From positions 342,501 through 406,500 of the forward strand of contig JAWDGP010000881.1 of NCBI GenBank assembly GCA_033675545.1: 64,000 nt of DNA. Reading direction: 5' to 3'. The translations under genes were made by a program, and so were the position numbers. Shown piece after piece: positions 12,901 to 23,229 of this stretch; position 1 is the first letter of the stretch, and the number at the start of each line of letters is the position of its first letter. The notes under the pieces are model-generated. The model was not told the origin of the DNA. It searched no databases and worked only from the letters and a program-made list of their open reading frames with translations. Source of the DNA: Elysia crispata (Eukaryota > Mollusca > Gastropoda > Plakobranchidae).

Positions 12901-15900
12901 ATTGCATATATATGTCAGTTTCAAATCGAGATAATTTAAAGAAATAAACAGTGAAACACTCAGAAATGGTAGAATAAAACAAGTTGAAGCATTTACGCTA
13001 TTTCAATTTTTGATCCATGTCAAGGATTTTTGCAGCCTCCAAAAGATGTCTTTGAATGTGCTCAAAGAATATATAACATTATTCTGGCCTATACACTTTT
13101 ATCTTACAACATTATTTGGTTAACTCACAATTACATTCTTAAGTTTTTTGTTTGTTTTTTTTTTTTTCAGCTGGTATTCACTTTTGAAGTCATTTTGATC
13201 TATGGATGTGAGGCCTTGACAATTACAAAACAACTAGAAAAGAAATTGGAGGCAACAGATGTCTGGTTCTTGCGGAAAATGTTACAAATCTCATGGACTG
13301 CAAAGAAATCAAACGAAACAGTGTTACGAGAAGCTGAAGCAACAACATTACTCATAAATAGAGTACATAAACGCCAGGAACATTGTTTGGCCATGTGATG
13401 AGAAGAGAAAAGGTGGAACATCTTGTAACAACTGGAATGATCGAAAGGAAACCTAGTAGAAGAAAACAGCTCGAAAAGTTGTTGGACGGACTAACAGAGT
13501 GGATAAATGAAGGACCAGTGACAGATGCATAAACAGCAATAAGGAATAGAGATGCATGAAAGTCATAATTGTCTACACTTAAGAGCAGAGCACATGACTG
13601 ATTCATTGATATCAACTTCCTTTAGATAATTCTTATGTTGTTTCCTTATAATGTTTCACAGATATAAAAATTGCTGTACTGCTTCTAAGATTTTAAACTC
13701 ACTGTGGGCATTAAGTATACTTATTCATATACTCAAATAAGTTCTAATTTGTATAAAACCCAAAAATTGTTTTTGAGTTGTACTTCATTTTTCAGAACAA
13801 TCTTATCTCTCTACTTCTTATTCAAAAAATTCAAATGAAAAAACAACTTTGATAGTGGATAGCACACTTACCTAATTTTCCTGATATTCTGATAGTCAAT
13901 ATATTTATCATTCCTTATTCTATCCCTGTCTTCAAATGTTGAATCAAAGGGGAAATAATGAAGCAGAAAAGGCCAAACTTCATGACGAATCACAGAATCA
14001 ATCCCACCAAAAAATATTGCCTGGGGAAATCAACAACATTACAGTTGTAAGCCTGATAGTTTTTTTTTTAATTTTGAAGTTTTTTAAGTTTTTGCTAAAA
14101 TTTGTACAAGCAACAAATAATGTGTTGACATAAATCTATTACGAATATAGTCTTGTCAGGTTATCCATAAAAAAAAATGCAAAATTTTCAATTTCTTCCT
14201 ATTCCGTTAACTATCAACCTCTTTAGTGTAGCCTTAACATTTTTTCATCAATTTTCTTTCAAACTTGACTCATTACGTACGTTCAAACTTTACTTTAATG
14301 ACTGAAAAAGAATCAAAATTCTGTATCCAAGATTTTTTTCTTGAAATCACCCTTACAGTGATTCAATGTACAACAGCTATATATGGCTCATTTTCAAAAA
14401 TAACAATCACAAATTTAAAAAAAGAGAGAATAAAGCTAGCTATATTGGAAAGGTTGGAAAAAAAAAAAACCTTGCGAAGCTCAAAAACATCCTCGACTCT
14501 ACCATCCTCAGTCATGTGCAGTTTCCAGAAATCTTCACACACTACAGGATAGAGGTGCTCCTCTGGGTGACATTGGTCATCTGAGAGGTGCGGTTTCACC
14601 ACCAGGAACTGTTTGTATGGCTTGTCACCTTCTCCAACCTGCAATTTAAAGGTCATGGTGATCGATATAGTGCATGAAAACATTTTTTGCATCTGTTTAT
14701 ATGAACTTAATTATGCACTCAGGCAAAATTAAAATAAGAACAACAATGTCTTTCTATTAAACCTTGATCCACAACAGTATCAATGTATAGAAGTTTTTTC
14801 AAATAATTATGAAAAAGTTGTTTTTTACCTCATCAGTTTCCTGAGCAAAGAGACTCCAGTCATCAAATATTTCAGCCAACTTATCCAAACCGCCATTGTG
14901 GAAATGAAGAATTTTATATTGACTCTCACGACTAGCAATTACAATCTGTCCCTGAGTGCAAGCAGTATCGTTGTAAAACAGTCGCAAGGAGCGCATCTGA
15001 CCTGAGAATGTATAGAAAAAGGTTAAACTTTTGACTTTCATCCAAATTTCAGATGTTTCAAGAAAGCCACTCCTGCTTAGTTGATATTTCATCCTTCCAA
15101 ATACCACAGAAATCAGATTAAGCAAACAATAGATAGCTAATCTAGAATTTTTTTATATGTGAGACATGCAGAACTTAATAACAAACTTCTCAGGTAGTAC
15201 ATGTTATCTAAATTAAATAAATTTTAGTAACATGTGGTGAAGAAAGCACCTTCCTTGAGACCAATGACAGTTCATAAAGTTTAGAAGTGGTCAATGAAGC
15301 ACAGGTATTGTACCTCCAGAGCTTGTTCAGTTATAGTTTGAAAAATGAAGGAAGCATTAATTTTGTTGTGGATTGTCCTTCCAAAAAGCTGCGCTTTTCC
15401 TCTGCTATTTCTGATTGGATTTTGTTTCTGACATTCATCATGATGATTCTTAAAAGTATTTTAGTATGACTTATGAGATTGATTGTTCTGTGTAATTCAC
15501 ACTCTGTTGAGCCTGGTTTCTTTGACAATGCTATAAATATAGTTTTGGACTTGGAGATATCTGGTGGAACTTGACCTGTGCCATAGACTTTGTTGAGTAA
15601 TGTTGCAATCTTATGAATCCCATAAGTCTCCTAGTGCATCTAAAAGTAATGATTCATTCGCACATTTTCTGTACAGAGGTAAGTTCGTGTGTCTTCAATT
15701 TCGTTTTTTTTTCTTTTAATCAAAGTGTTATTCAATTAACAAAAAATAAGGCCTATATACCACAAGTGATTTCTGGTACTCTTCATATTTTGTAGAAAGG
15801 CCACCTTTATTGATTACATGACTAATTGACAGCATAATCCTAGATAATTCTAGTAGAGAAGCCTACCTAAGTCCACAGAGAAAACCCCACATAGTTGGTC

Positions 15901-17823
15901 TCGAGCACTGCGCTTCTCCCTGTGAGACTGAGATGAGACAGATGCTGCAGACAGAGTCATGGCATTCTCAGGAAAAGTTAGATTGTGACTGTAACTAGAT
16001 GAACCACAGCTTCCTGGAGACTCAGGCTGGCTCTGATCATCCCTCCAGTCATGACGCGGAGAGCTCGGAACTGAAATTGAACACTTAATTAAATGCATTG
16101 TGACTTAAATAGAATTTTACCTTAATGAATGCATGTTTTGGTATGAGGTTTTTTTTTGGTGTTAAAATTTTTACGGGGATTGAATCTTTCACTTTTATCA
16201 TGAAATTCACTAAAAAGAAACAGTTCACAAATTTGACATGGAATATGTGTTTCTCAAAATGATTTCAATCATTTGCTTGATTTAAATTTGAACAAAGGTA
16301 TATTATTAACATGACCTAAAAAAGCAATTAAAAGGGAATCAAATTAGAATAAAACTTTTTAAGGTTATAACTTATATACAGATTTTTGTGCGCATAAGAA
16401 CGCTTACTAACCCTTTTGAAAATGCAAAAGGTGGACATAATGTAATTTGCCAAATCATTTTTTTGGATACCTAACTTCGTTAACTTTAAAACAATACATA
16501 GCCTAACTGACTAAATATTTGTTATGGACTCTCCATCTTACCAGAATTATCCTCTGGGGTATACGGGCTGGAAGGTCGTGAGTCTGGACCAGAGGTAGTT
16601 GTAGAGGAGGAAGAGGATGTGCGGGACTTGGACTCTGTGACATTTACGTCTGGAGTCATCGCTGGCGTGTTAGGAGGTGGAGCCATTGCTTGAGATATAT
16701 GAAGCCCCAACGAAACCTTTAATACAAAAGATGTTTTTTGTTTATGCCTCTGTTACAGGCTTAACCAAAAAACTAAAAAGAAAAGAAAACCTATGTTACC
16801 AGCAACAACCTTTTGGCTCATAGTTTGTTTTCTTCTGCTGTAACTCTTAAACCTCAAGGAAGAAATACACAAAATAATATAACGATGAAATGCTGTGAGA
16901 GCAATTAGGAACTCAAGTGCTACACATCTACTTATGATTATGCGCTAATAAATAAGAATCGGTAGAACAAAACTATGGCATCTGTTGTGCATAAATTTTT
17001 GTTTACTAATACAACATATAGTAAAAATCTGAAAAGCTTAACGGCATACCCGTGTCTTAGGACCAGGTAGCCCATCCGAGCAGTTGACACCATCCTTAGT
17101 AACTTGAGGTTGGACTTGGGTCATGCCCTCCATATTTAAACCATCACAAGGGCTTTGGTTGTTGGAGTCTGAGCTAAGACTTTGAGTGTCTATGTCTGTT
17201 GACTGAGAGCTGCTTGTCTCAAACTTGCTCTCATTGTGGTTGATATTATGGTCCATGATGATATTGCCAGCCCCTTCGACGCAATGCCCTCCAACACCAT
17301 TACTCCTTATTGTATCTCTTTCACCAATGGCAGCTTGTTCTGTTACCACAACAAGTTTGTCACCATCTATCTCTATGCTTATGGGTTTTCCTAAAACAAG
17401 AACAGTGGACAATTATATCAACATTAAATGTACCTACTTTAAATAGTAAATGCAAGCCATGCATAACCACTTGTAAAGCTATAAAAAATACTATTGCTAA
17501 TGGATTACAATACCATATATTTGATAGGGACAACTGATCTATGGATGTAAAAAGCCATAAGCACTGAGGATATATAAAAAAAGGTATTTGTCCTTTTATC
17601 TTTAACATTTTCATTTACCTGACTTCATTCCCTAAGTAAAAGCTGATAAAATTTAAATAGGTAGAAATTTTTTATATATAATACCAGTTTACTGCATTGC
17701 ATAGGTTCAAATGAATTTTCATCAACTTTATCAATGTAGCTAGTAAGTTACTGATGTTTGTTGTATCAACAGGAAAACTATATATTATACTATAATTATT
17801 GTACAAAATGTAAAAACAATATA

Positions 17824-17855
<32 letters not shown>

Positions 17856-17902
17856 TGGTAGCGGTGGTGGTGGTGGTGGTGGTGGTGGTGATAGTGGTAG
17901 TG

Positions 17903-17936
<34 letters not shown>

Positions 17937-17947
17937 TGGTGGTGGTG

Positions 17948-17999
<52 letters not shown>

Positions 18000-18012
18000 C
18001 GGTGGTGGTGGT

Positions 18013-18044
<32 letters not shown>

Positions 18045-20409
18045 TAGGGTAGCACTTGTAATAATAGCAGTAGTGATAGAGGCAGTCGTAATAGTGGTTT
18101 TGGTTAGTTTATTTGACATAATCTGTCCACAAAATGGAAGTTTCATCTTTTTTTTGTGTATAAATTAGCCCTCTGTTAAGCAGGGATGAACTGAAAAGCT
18201 GAGGCCCCAAACTCACCCACCAAATTGTGGAGATTAAACCAGAGAAGAACGCATCTACATATATCAGGGTGGACATTCTAAACCTTACACCACCAGTGGT
18301 AACAGTAAAAGCAGAAATAGAAATATTAGCTGTAGCTAGTAGTAAAAGGAAGTTTGAATGACAATAAAAATACTAAAATTATAATATAGTCTACAGTGAG
18401 GACTACATGTAAGTTTTTGTTTCAGAATGACAATACTCATCTTGATGGATCTCTTGGCCTTGGTACGCAATATAATTTTGGAAGTGATTCTTTATGGCAA
18501 CTTTTTTTTACCACTTTGGATACTAAAAGGCCTGGGAACTGAGGATCCTTGAGTCGTCACAGTCTAACTAGCCTAGACCATAAGTTTTTTATTTGATTAT
18601 TTTTAGGGAGGCGAGGGGGCTAAAAGATCTCTACTACACAAACAATTAATCTAGCTGCTCAAAAGGCTGCATGCCAAAGCACTAGTGAATATGGAAAAAA
18701 AAAACAACATCTCTTTCCAAAATATATAATATTGAAACACATTAAATATTGCTCTTGATGAGCTAAATATTTCTCAAAAATAGTATAAGTATACATATTT
18801 ATGTGTGACTGAAAGTCTGCTTTGCTTTTTTTCTACCAATCAAATACTGAAACTCACCTGAATCTTTATCTTTTACTTTGGCATGTAGCTTGTTTCTGTT
18901 CAGCATGGCTACCAGTTGCTCCTCATATGTCAGGTCATCAGAACCTATGCCAGTGTGAGTGTCTTTAGAAGTTCCAAGATTCTTCTGATCTATTCTAGAT
19001 CCTTTATCCATGCCATTCAGATTGTTCACATGAATTCCAACCCGTGTAGGCTTTAAATTAAGTTGAACCTTTTCATTATTCTGCACCTGGTTCAATATGG
19101 TAACATCTTCCCCTCCTAGACCCGAGTCAGTCTGAGATTTACAGCTTGAGCTGAGCTTACTGTTGCTTTCTTTGGACTGCTCTTCTCCAGCTAAAGAGCT
19201 GCATGCACTCACAATCTCCTCATGAGATTCTACAGAGACTTGAGAACAAATACTGGTGGTATCCTGACTGAATTTTTTTCGCTGGAGGCCAGAGGAAAAA
19301 GACGAATCTTGTGTGCTTGGTGATGGAGATGGCGTGAGCGTTACTGACTCGTCTGACTTAGCAAACTCTTGTCTTGGATTTCTTCTTGGACTGATTTTAG
19401 GCGTGTTGGATCTAGATAAGTTAGGGCTGCCTTCGATACTGTGAGGATTTTTCTTCAATGTAGTGTTTGGAATCCAGGTGAGTACAAGAGTTGGTCGAGA
19501 TGACTGGAAATATAGTTTAGAGTCAATTAACAATTTATTATATAAAATCCAATTATGTTTAACAGACTTCATTAACATTAGTCATTACAACACTAGGCAT
19601 TAAGTTAATTAAAAAAAACAACAACTCTAGGAATGTAATATTTATGGATTTGTAATGGTTAACCTGAATTATATCTCATATTTATAACATAAGAATAATC
19701 TGTTGAAGGTTCATAAATATTCTATATTTATTAAATGTCAAATGTGAAATTGGCAAAAAACAATGAGCCCTTGTATTTCTAGTCCTCAATCACCTTGCTC
19801 TGAGCAGTCTTATGCTTTGTGTTCAGCTGCTATTGACCAACCTGATAAGAGTGCATCTCCAAAAAGGAAAATTTGGAATTGATAAGCTATCCAATCAATC
19901 ACAGAGATTTTATATGTATATCTCTAACTAAAAAATAAATATAATTAAACTGCAACCCAATGGCAGACCGATGTATCAGAAAAAAATCTGTTTTCAAATT
20001 TTTTTTTGATAAACTGACTATTTAAAGTATTATCCAACTTGAGTAAATGTCAGAGTGACGTATCTTCATTGGTACTTCAAGTTTTTTTACTTGTCAAATC
20101 GACATATTGGAAGTTTTTTATGCTGACAATCGTATGGTTTTTTTTTTTCATTTTTTCCGAAAACACAAAATCTGTAGATATGTCGGTTTGCCTTTTGAGG
20201 GCAGTACAGATCACCTGGTTTTGTTGAGCTCTCAAAGTCAAATATCCAGGATGATGCTCTGATTCAACAAGCAAAGATGCAGGTGGATGTACGCACACAT
20301 TGTTCTTGCAGTAAATTATTTCTCCATCAAGAGGTGGAGGCCTCAAGGAGTCAGTTCCTCCAAGACCAAATAGGCTACTGGCCTTTTTGAATATGGACCC
20401 AAGTGCCAT
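6763..20409 (-). CDS. TBC1D16: TBC1 domain family member 16 (Rab GTPase-activating protein), complete, 13 coding exons
   Basis: Coding exons in transcript order: 20409-20215, 19503-18858, 17390-17050, 16716-16542, 16070-15867, 15001-14829, 14638-14471, 14020-13872, 9572-9438, 8750-8564, 8156-8059, 7400-7172, 6954-6763. They sum to 2892 nt, 963 codons plus TGA, and every junction is GT-AG and keeps frame. Family knowledge: TBC1D16 is a Rab GAP; the human protein (about 767 aa) acts on Rab4A and so slows receptor recycling. Seen here: a conserved N-terminus (DGEIIYCKNNVCVHPP), a Ser/Thr-rich low-conservation stretch (about residues 95-500) that explains the greater length, a conserved block at about 510-580, and a TBC domain at about 630-900. 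The TBC domain has the arginine finger (VEKDVIR, R709) and the glutamine finger (GYTQGM, Q746), so the GAP is predicted active. Intron 8 is the largest (4.3 kb) and transposon-filled. An AG at 20424-20423 after a pyrimidine-rich stretch could be the acceptor of an upstream 5'UTR intron. No poly(A) site could be assigned. Confidence 0.95.
7172..7400 (-). CDS. TBC1D16: TBC1D16 coding exon 12 (residues 824-900), end of TBC domain
   Basis: Contains IWEACWARYQTDYFHLFVCV and AIYGDDVVEQRL, among the best conserved TBC1D16 segments. Acceptor TATCAG, donor AAG|GTAGGA, phase 0. Confidence 0.96.
8059..8156 (-). CDS. TBC1D16: TBC1D16 coding exon 11 (residues 792-823)
   Basis: Short exon encoding NFLRELLRVTLPKFHYHLKL and ending LLFCHR, aligned with human LRELLRLT...LFCHR. 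Acceptor TTTCAG, donor TAG|GTAAAA, phase 2. Confidence 0.93.
8243..8322. repeat. Polypurine (GA-rich) tract in TBC1D16 intron 10
   Basis: About 80 bp almost entirely G/A (GACAGAGATAGAGAGAG and similar), pyrimidine-rich in the pre-mRNA. Confidence 0.85.
8564..8750 (-). CDS. TBC1D16: TBC1D16 coding exon 10 (residues 729-791), glutamine finger
   Basis: Contains NPEMGYTQGMSDLLAPVLA; the Gln of YTQ (about residue 746) is the second catalytic residue. TIFVSSPKDCDMDRQL matches human. Acceptor TTTCAG, donor TTG|GTGAGA, phase 0. Confidence 0.96.
9438..9572 (-). CDS. TBC1D16: TBC1D16 coding exon 9 (residues 684-728), arginine finger
   Basis: Contains CIVEKDVIRTDRSHPYFRGE. The Arg of VEKDVIR (about residue 709) is the catalytic arginine finger of the IxxDxxR TBC motif. 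Acceptor ATACAG, donor TTAA|GTGAGT, phase 2. Confidence 0.95.
11400..12712 (+). pseudogene. Decayed DNA-transposon protein gene (HADNC-x-GQNKN family) in TBC1D16 intron 8
   Basis: Fragments in all three plus-strand frames show STFRKLWKQLVPLVCMMPPA followed by TDLCWTCQQG (about 11570-11660), LLLHADNCMGQNKNSAMVWY (about 12073-12132), NDLAYIV (12230) and KEILPFVSHEKQDTVA (12524). These resemble abundant unnamed transposase-like proteins of molluscs and cnidarians with a LHADNCVGQNKN motif (from memory, some databases call this region DUF7869). The Asp of HADN may be a catalytic acidic residue; that is inference. Several frameshifts and stops: inactive. It lies antisense to TBC1D16. Confidence 0.65.
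13170..13575 (+). mobile_element. LINE 3' fragment (end of reverse transcriptase ORF), antisense in TBC1D16 intron 8
   Basis: ILIYGCEALTITKQLEKKLE then VWFLRKMLQISWTAKKSNET, followed in other frames by GHVMRREKVEHLVTTGMIER and LLDGLTEWINEG. This is the typical C-terminal part of endonuclease-RT LINE proteins (SxLLYGCETWTLTxxxExRLxAFE...). 5'-truncated, with at least two frame breaks. Confidence 0.85.
13872..14020 (-). CDS. TBC1D16: TBC1D16 coding exon 8 (residues 635-683), start of TBC domain
   Basis: Acceptor CCCCAG; AIFFGGIDSVIRHEVWPFLL aligns to human AIFFGGIDVSIRGEVWPFLL, the first helix of the TBC domain. Donor TAG|GTAAGT, phase 2. No start codon in the exon. Confidence 0.95.
14471..14638 (-). 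CDS. TBC1D16: TBC1D16 coding exon 7 (residues 579-634)
   Basis: Acceptor TTGCAG; VGEGDKPYKQFLVVKPHL then HPEEHLYPVV and ends FELRK, matching human THPEES and YKLRK. The donor is AAG|GTTTTTT, with a run of about ten U directly after the GT, a weak consensus. Confidence 0.92.
14829..15001 (-). CDS. TBC1D16: TBC1D16 coding exon 6 (residues 521-578)
   Basis: Carries MRSLRLFYND and SRESQYKILHFHNGGLDKL, nearly identical to human TBC1D16 in this block. Phase 1 in, phase 0 out; donor GAG|GTAAAA. Confidence 0.95.
15330..15620 (-). mobile_element. LINE reverse-transcriptase fragment, sense orientation in TBC1D16 intron 5
   Basis: LLNKVYGTGQVPPDISKSKT, then SKKPGSTECELHRTINLISH and RNKIQSEIAEEKRSFLEGQS: RT fingers/palm motifs of the same type of LINE as 13170-13575. 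Truncated at both ends, mostly one open frame. Confidence 0.85.
15867..16070 (-). CDS. TBC1D16: TBC1D16 coding exon 5 (residues 453-520)
   Basis: Acceptor TTTCAG; ends with QLCGVFSVDLG, matching human CGVFRVDLG at the start of the conserved middle block. Donor TAG|GTAGGC, phase 1. Confidence 0.92.
16542..16716 (-). CDS. TBC1D16: TBC1D16 coding exon 4 (residues 395-452)
   Basis: Acceptor TTAAAG, phase-0 start VSLGLHISQAMAPPPN, then a Ser/Thr/Pro run (SRTSSSSSTTTSGPDSRPSS). Donor CTG|GTAAGA, phase 1. Linker region, low complexity. Confidence 0.85.
17050..17390 (-). CDS. TBC1D16: TBC1D16 coding exon 3 (residues 281-394)
   Basis: Acceptor TTTTAG; begins KPISIEIDGDKLVVV after a split Gly codon; polar, Asn/Ser-rich, no known domain. 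Donor CGG|GTATGC, phase 0. Frame and both splice sites fit, but sequence conservation with vertebrates is weak, so the assignment rests on the splicing. Confidence 0.85.
17827..18048. repeat. Compound GTA/GTG/GCA triplet repeat in TBC1D16 intron 2
   Basis: Alternating blocks of GTA and GTG with some GCG and GCA over about 220 bp. It produces spurious Ser/Gly, Val, Leu/Pro and Tyr/His frames. Confidence 0.97.
18858..19503 (-). CDS. TBC1D16: TBC1D16 coding exon 2 (residues 66-280)
   Basis: Acceptor TTTCCAG, first residues SSRPTLVLTWIPN matching the human ATLILAWVPN stretch, then a long Ser/Thr/Asn-rich region of low conservation that is probably disordered. Donor CAG|GTGAGT, phase 1. Confidence 0.92.
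19950..20204 (+). mobile_element. MITE-like element, copy 2, in TBC1D16 intron 1
   Basis: Same family and orientation as 3486-3724, roughly three-quarters identical by eye, with CTGC...GCAG ends and the shared blocks ATAAACTGACTATTTRAAGT and AGTTTTTTATGCTGAC. Its right end is 10 bp from the splice donor of TBC1D16 coding exon 1. Confidence 0.75.
20215..20409 (-). CDS. TBC1D16: TBC1D16 coding exon 1 (residues 1-65)
   Basis: Starts at ATG 20409 (MALGSIFKKASSLFGLGG) and includes DGEIIYCKNNVCVHPP and HHPGYLTL, which match the N-terminus of vertebrate TBC1D16. Donor CAG|GTGATC, phase 0. A MITE copy begins only 10 bp into the following intron. Confidence 0.93.
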
Positions 20410-21904
20410 TTCTTTTATTATTCTATGAAATGCACAAAAATGTGCTCATGCAAGATTTTCTGATTAAAGTTGATGCGTAAGCATATCAATTTCTGTATAT
20501 TCCTTCCTGGAAAAAAAAAAAACAGACAGAGATATGATAAACTTTGAGTCATATGATAATGAAATAGAAAAAAAATCGAGTAGTAGCAAATCAAAAAAAT
20601 CCAAAATTGATGCTTATAAAAATAAAATAAAAGGCATAATTACTTTGCTGATATCATCACTACATAAATATATTTTACCCTACCAAGATATGGACAACAG
20701 ACAAATGAGCATCATCCACTGCTCTCCTAAGCAAGATTTTCAACTCTGTCCCATTTTCATCTACATTATATTCCCTGACACATTAGTTTTGTCTGCCTTC
20801 TGATCAATTGTGGTGCTTGTGCCAGTCTGGTTCCATCCTTTCAAGAATCATCACAATGTCAGTCAGAAATATGACAACAGAAATAATGAACGAGGAGCGG
20901 ATGATTTGATACCAGTAAATCTCCTTTTGTCACATGTTATAAATTGACCATCACAGCTGCGTTACTGTTTGCTGATGCTTGATATATAATTATTATATTA
21001 TAATGTTGTCTTCTTGTTTGTTTGTATGTGTGTTCTGAAATATATAACTACCGTTATTTCAGAGCTCATTGAAACTGAAAGCTGGCATCATGCTTTTTTC
21101 CAGTCTCAAGTTGCTGGCGTCTAAGAAACCAATCATCCATTCCATGCCGGGCAGAGAAGCTTTATTCTAACTCTAACACTGATGCTGCTACTGTATTCTG
21201 AAAATGAGTACAAACTACAAAATGGAATTTGCACCACACTGCATTCAATATGTTCAACTGGTATTTCTTCATCCCCAAAAATCAGCTGGCTAAGTGTGAG
21301 GATGTTTTGCTCGATTCTGATCTAGAGCTATATCTAGATATCTAGATCGTAGATAAGTATAGATCTGGATCTAATTTCTAATCTAAAGTGAGCCGATTCC
21401 AACGGTTCATCTTGCGTTTGATTTTACCTTTGACCTATAGGCCTACATCTCAAAGTACATGAGCGAAACCGCTGAATTACCTGTATCGAAATGATGATGG
21501 ATGAAAGGTTGGCGATCCAGGCATCTCGATATACATCTAGATTAAGGTAACGTTTTAGCTTTGGCCCACCAGTTCATCCATTGTTGTTACTTGTTGTTGA
21601 CGTCTTTCAACGGAATAGCCAGGTAGCAATATGGACCTATTTTCATGAGCCATAGCTATAAAAAGAATTATGCCAGATATATCTTTATTTATTTATTTAT
21701 TTTATTTTTTTTTTTTTTGGTTAATCCATTCCCAATGGTTCAAAGATAGAGAATAAGCACAAACAAGAAAAAAAAATGTAAGAAAATTTTCAACTGATAG
21801 AAAATCGGATAAAAATTCCACACAATGAAGAAAATATCTCTAAAATCTAGATTCACAGTTAAAATGAGAAGAAAGTACAGAAACAACGGAATTAGAGAAT
21901 ATTT
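20410..21904. other. Region upstream of TBC1D16 start; possible 5'UTR/promoter, no firm feature
   Basis: AT-rich. A candidate 3' splice site on the minus strand (TTTCATAG at 20430-20423) would place the TBC1D16 promoter farther right. CTAGATATCTAGATC-type motifs near 21330-21380. No ORF of interest. Confidence 0.4.
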
Positions 21905-23130
21905 TCCCACACCCTGCGGGTGCTAGAGACTTCCTTTTTTGCCTGCGTAGAAGTTAAATAGATCACGATATGAGGCCTAAGTACTGTTTATTTGATTATA
22001 TTGGAGGGACTGTCCCATACTGGAAATTCTGTTGAAACACCCCAGTCATCATACCCATCTAGTAGGCCTGTTCTCTCTTATTTTTTTTTTCTTGACGGAC
22101 CTTCCGTGCCATAACTTAGCGCCTCCCTCTGTAATATCAATGCATTGGTTTCGGGGAAGGTAGTTTCTCCTATTTAAATATACCGGCAAGTTCCTGAAGT
22201 GTGCAGCGGGTTATCGTCCAAGTGAGAGGGGCTCAGACATGCTCTGTGGTCTGTCTGCCTTGGCACAGCGACGAAGTGGGTTCTCTTTCTTTCCCCACCG
22301 TACGAAATTTACGTTGGAGGTCAGAAGATGTGCACTGATCTGATAAGATAGCTGATCCGAAGTGGTACCATGTGCCAGATGTATTTCCATGTGATTTATT
22401 TCTATGGGGCATTATCCCAATTAGTTCATTGTTCCTGTTGCTGTTGATGCACTGATTTCTGGACCCTTCTGGAATCTTCATATAAGCGTATCTCCTTGAT
22501 GACCACATCTCTTTTCTATTTCTCTTCGGCTTTAGACAACCACTTTGTCTAGGTGACCCCAGCCCTTTGCGGTCAGTTTGAGTTGCCCAATCACTTTTTG
22601 TTAATTTTAAGGCACTATTTGGCTTGGTCAACAGCTTCGACAACTTTCCTATTCCTGTGGTGTGATGCAATGTCTTCACAAACGGGTCCTCGGGATCCTC
22701 TAACATGGGAAGTAGCCTGTCTTTGCCAAATTTATATTCTTCCAAGATGGATTTTAATGTGAGTTTCAGCTTTGTTTTACGGCAGTACGTTGCCACACCT
22801 GTGAGACCCGGAGGTACCCCTTGAAATCTCCTGGTGAACTTCCTGATCTTAGCCTCTATTGGATCTACTGTAGTTGAGCAGATCTCGTAGACCAGGAGTG
22901 GCCAGAGGAGCTTCGGGATTAGCATGAACTGTATGCACCATACTTTAAATTTAACCTGAATGGCATATCAATAGGTGGCCAGAAGGACTTCGGTAGTAAA
23001 TACTAATGTTTCTAGGCCTCTTTTGGTATCTTTCTTGGATGAATCGTCCCATCTCCCAAGGCTCTTAACTGGTTCTTCACCAACAGTTGGTATCTGCTGA
23101 TTGGCTACTGTGAACGTCGTCGTTGCATCT
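21905..23130 (-). mobile_element. LINE fragment, C-terminal part, restriction-like-endonuclease type
   Basis: Minus-strand frames show QIPTVGEEPVKSLGRWDDSS (about 23085), MLIPKLLWPLLVYEICSTTV (22925), the long open part to 22233 ending SLCQGRQTTEHV, and LLDGYDDWGVSTEFP with RPHIVIYLTSTQ (about 22060-21960). These are in the order of the thumb, Cys/His and restriction-like-endonuclease regions of a family abundant in molluscs. Several stops and frameshifts; the RPD motif of the endonuclease reads RPH. Same family as 28790-29605. Confidence 0.75.
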
Positions 23131-23229
23131 ATTTTACTTTTCTTTACTAAGAGACTGCGATACTTCTTTGATGTCGAGGCGCTCTAGCATTCGGCGTGTC
23201 TCGTCTTCGTTTGAGCAGATTATATATAT

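Noticed and set aside
17672-18168. Open frames of Ser/Gly, Val, Leu/Pro or Tyr/His
   Set aside because: All are translations of a triplet microsatellite in a TBC1D16 intron.
22233-22925. 230-codon open frame as a host gene
   Set aside because: The sequence pattern (LLWPLLVYEI and onwards) is that of LINE C-terminal regions, with more decayed pieces on both sides.
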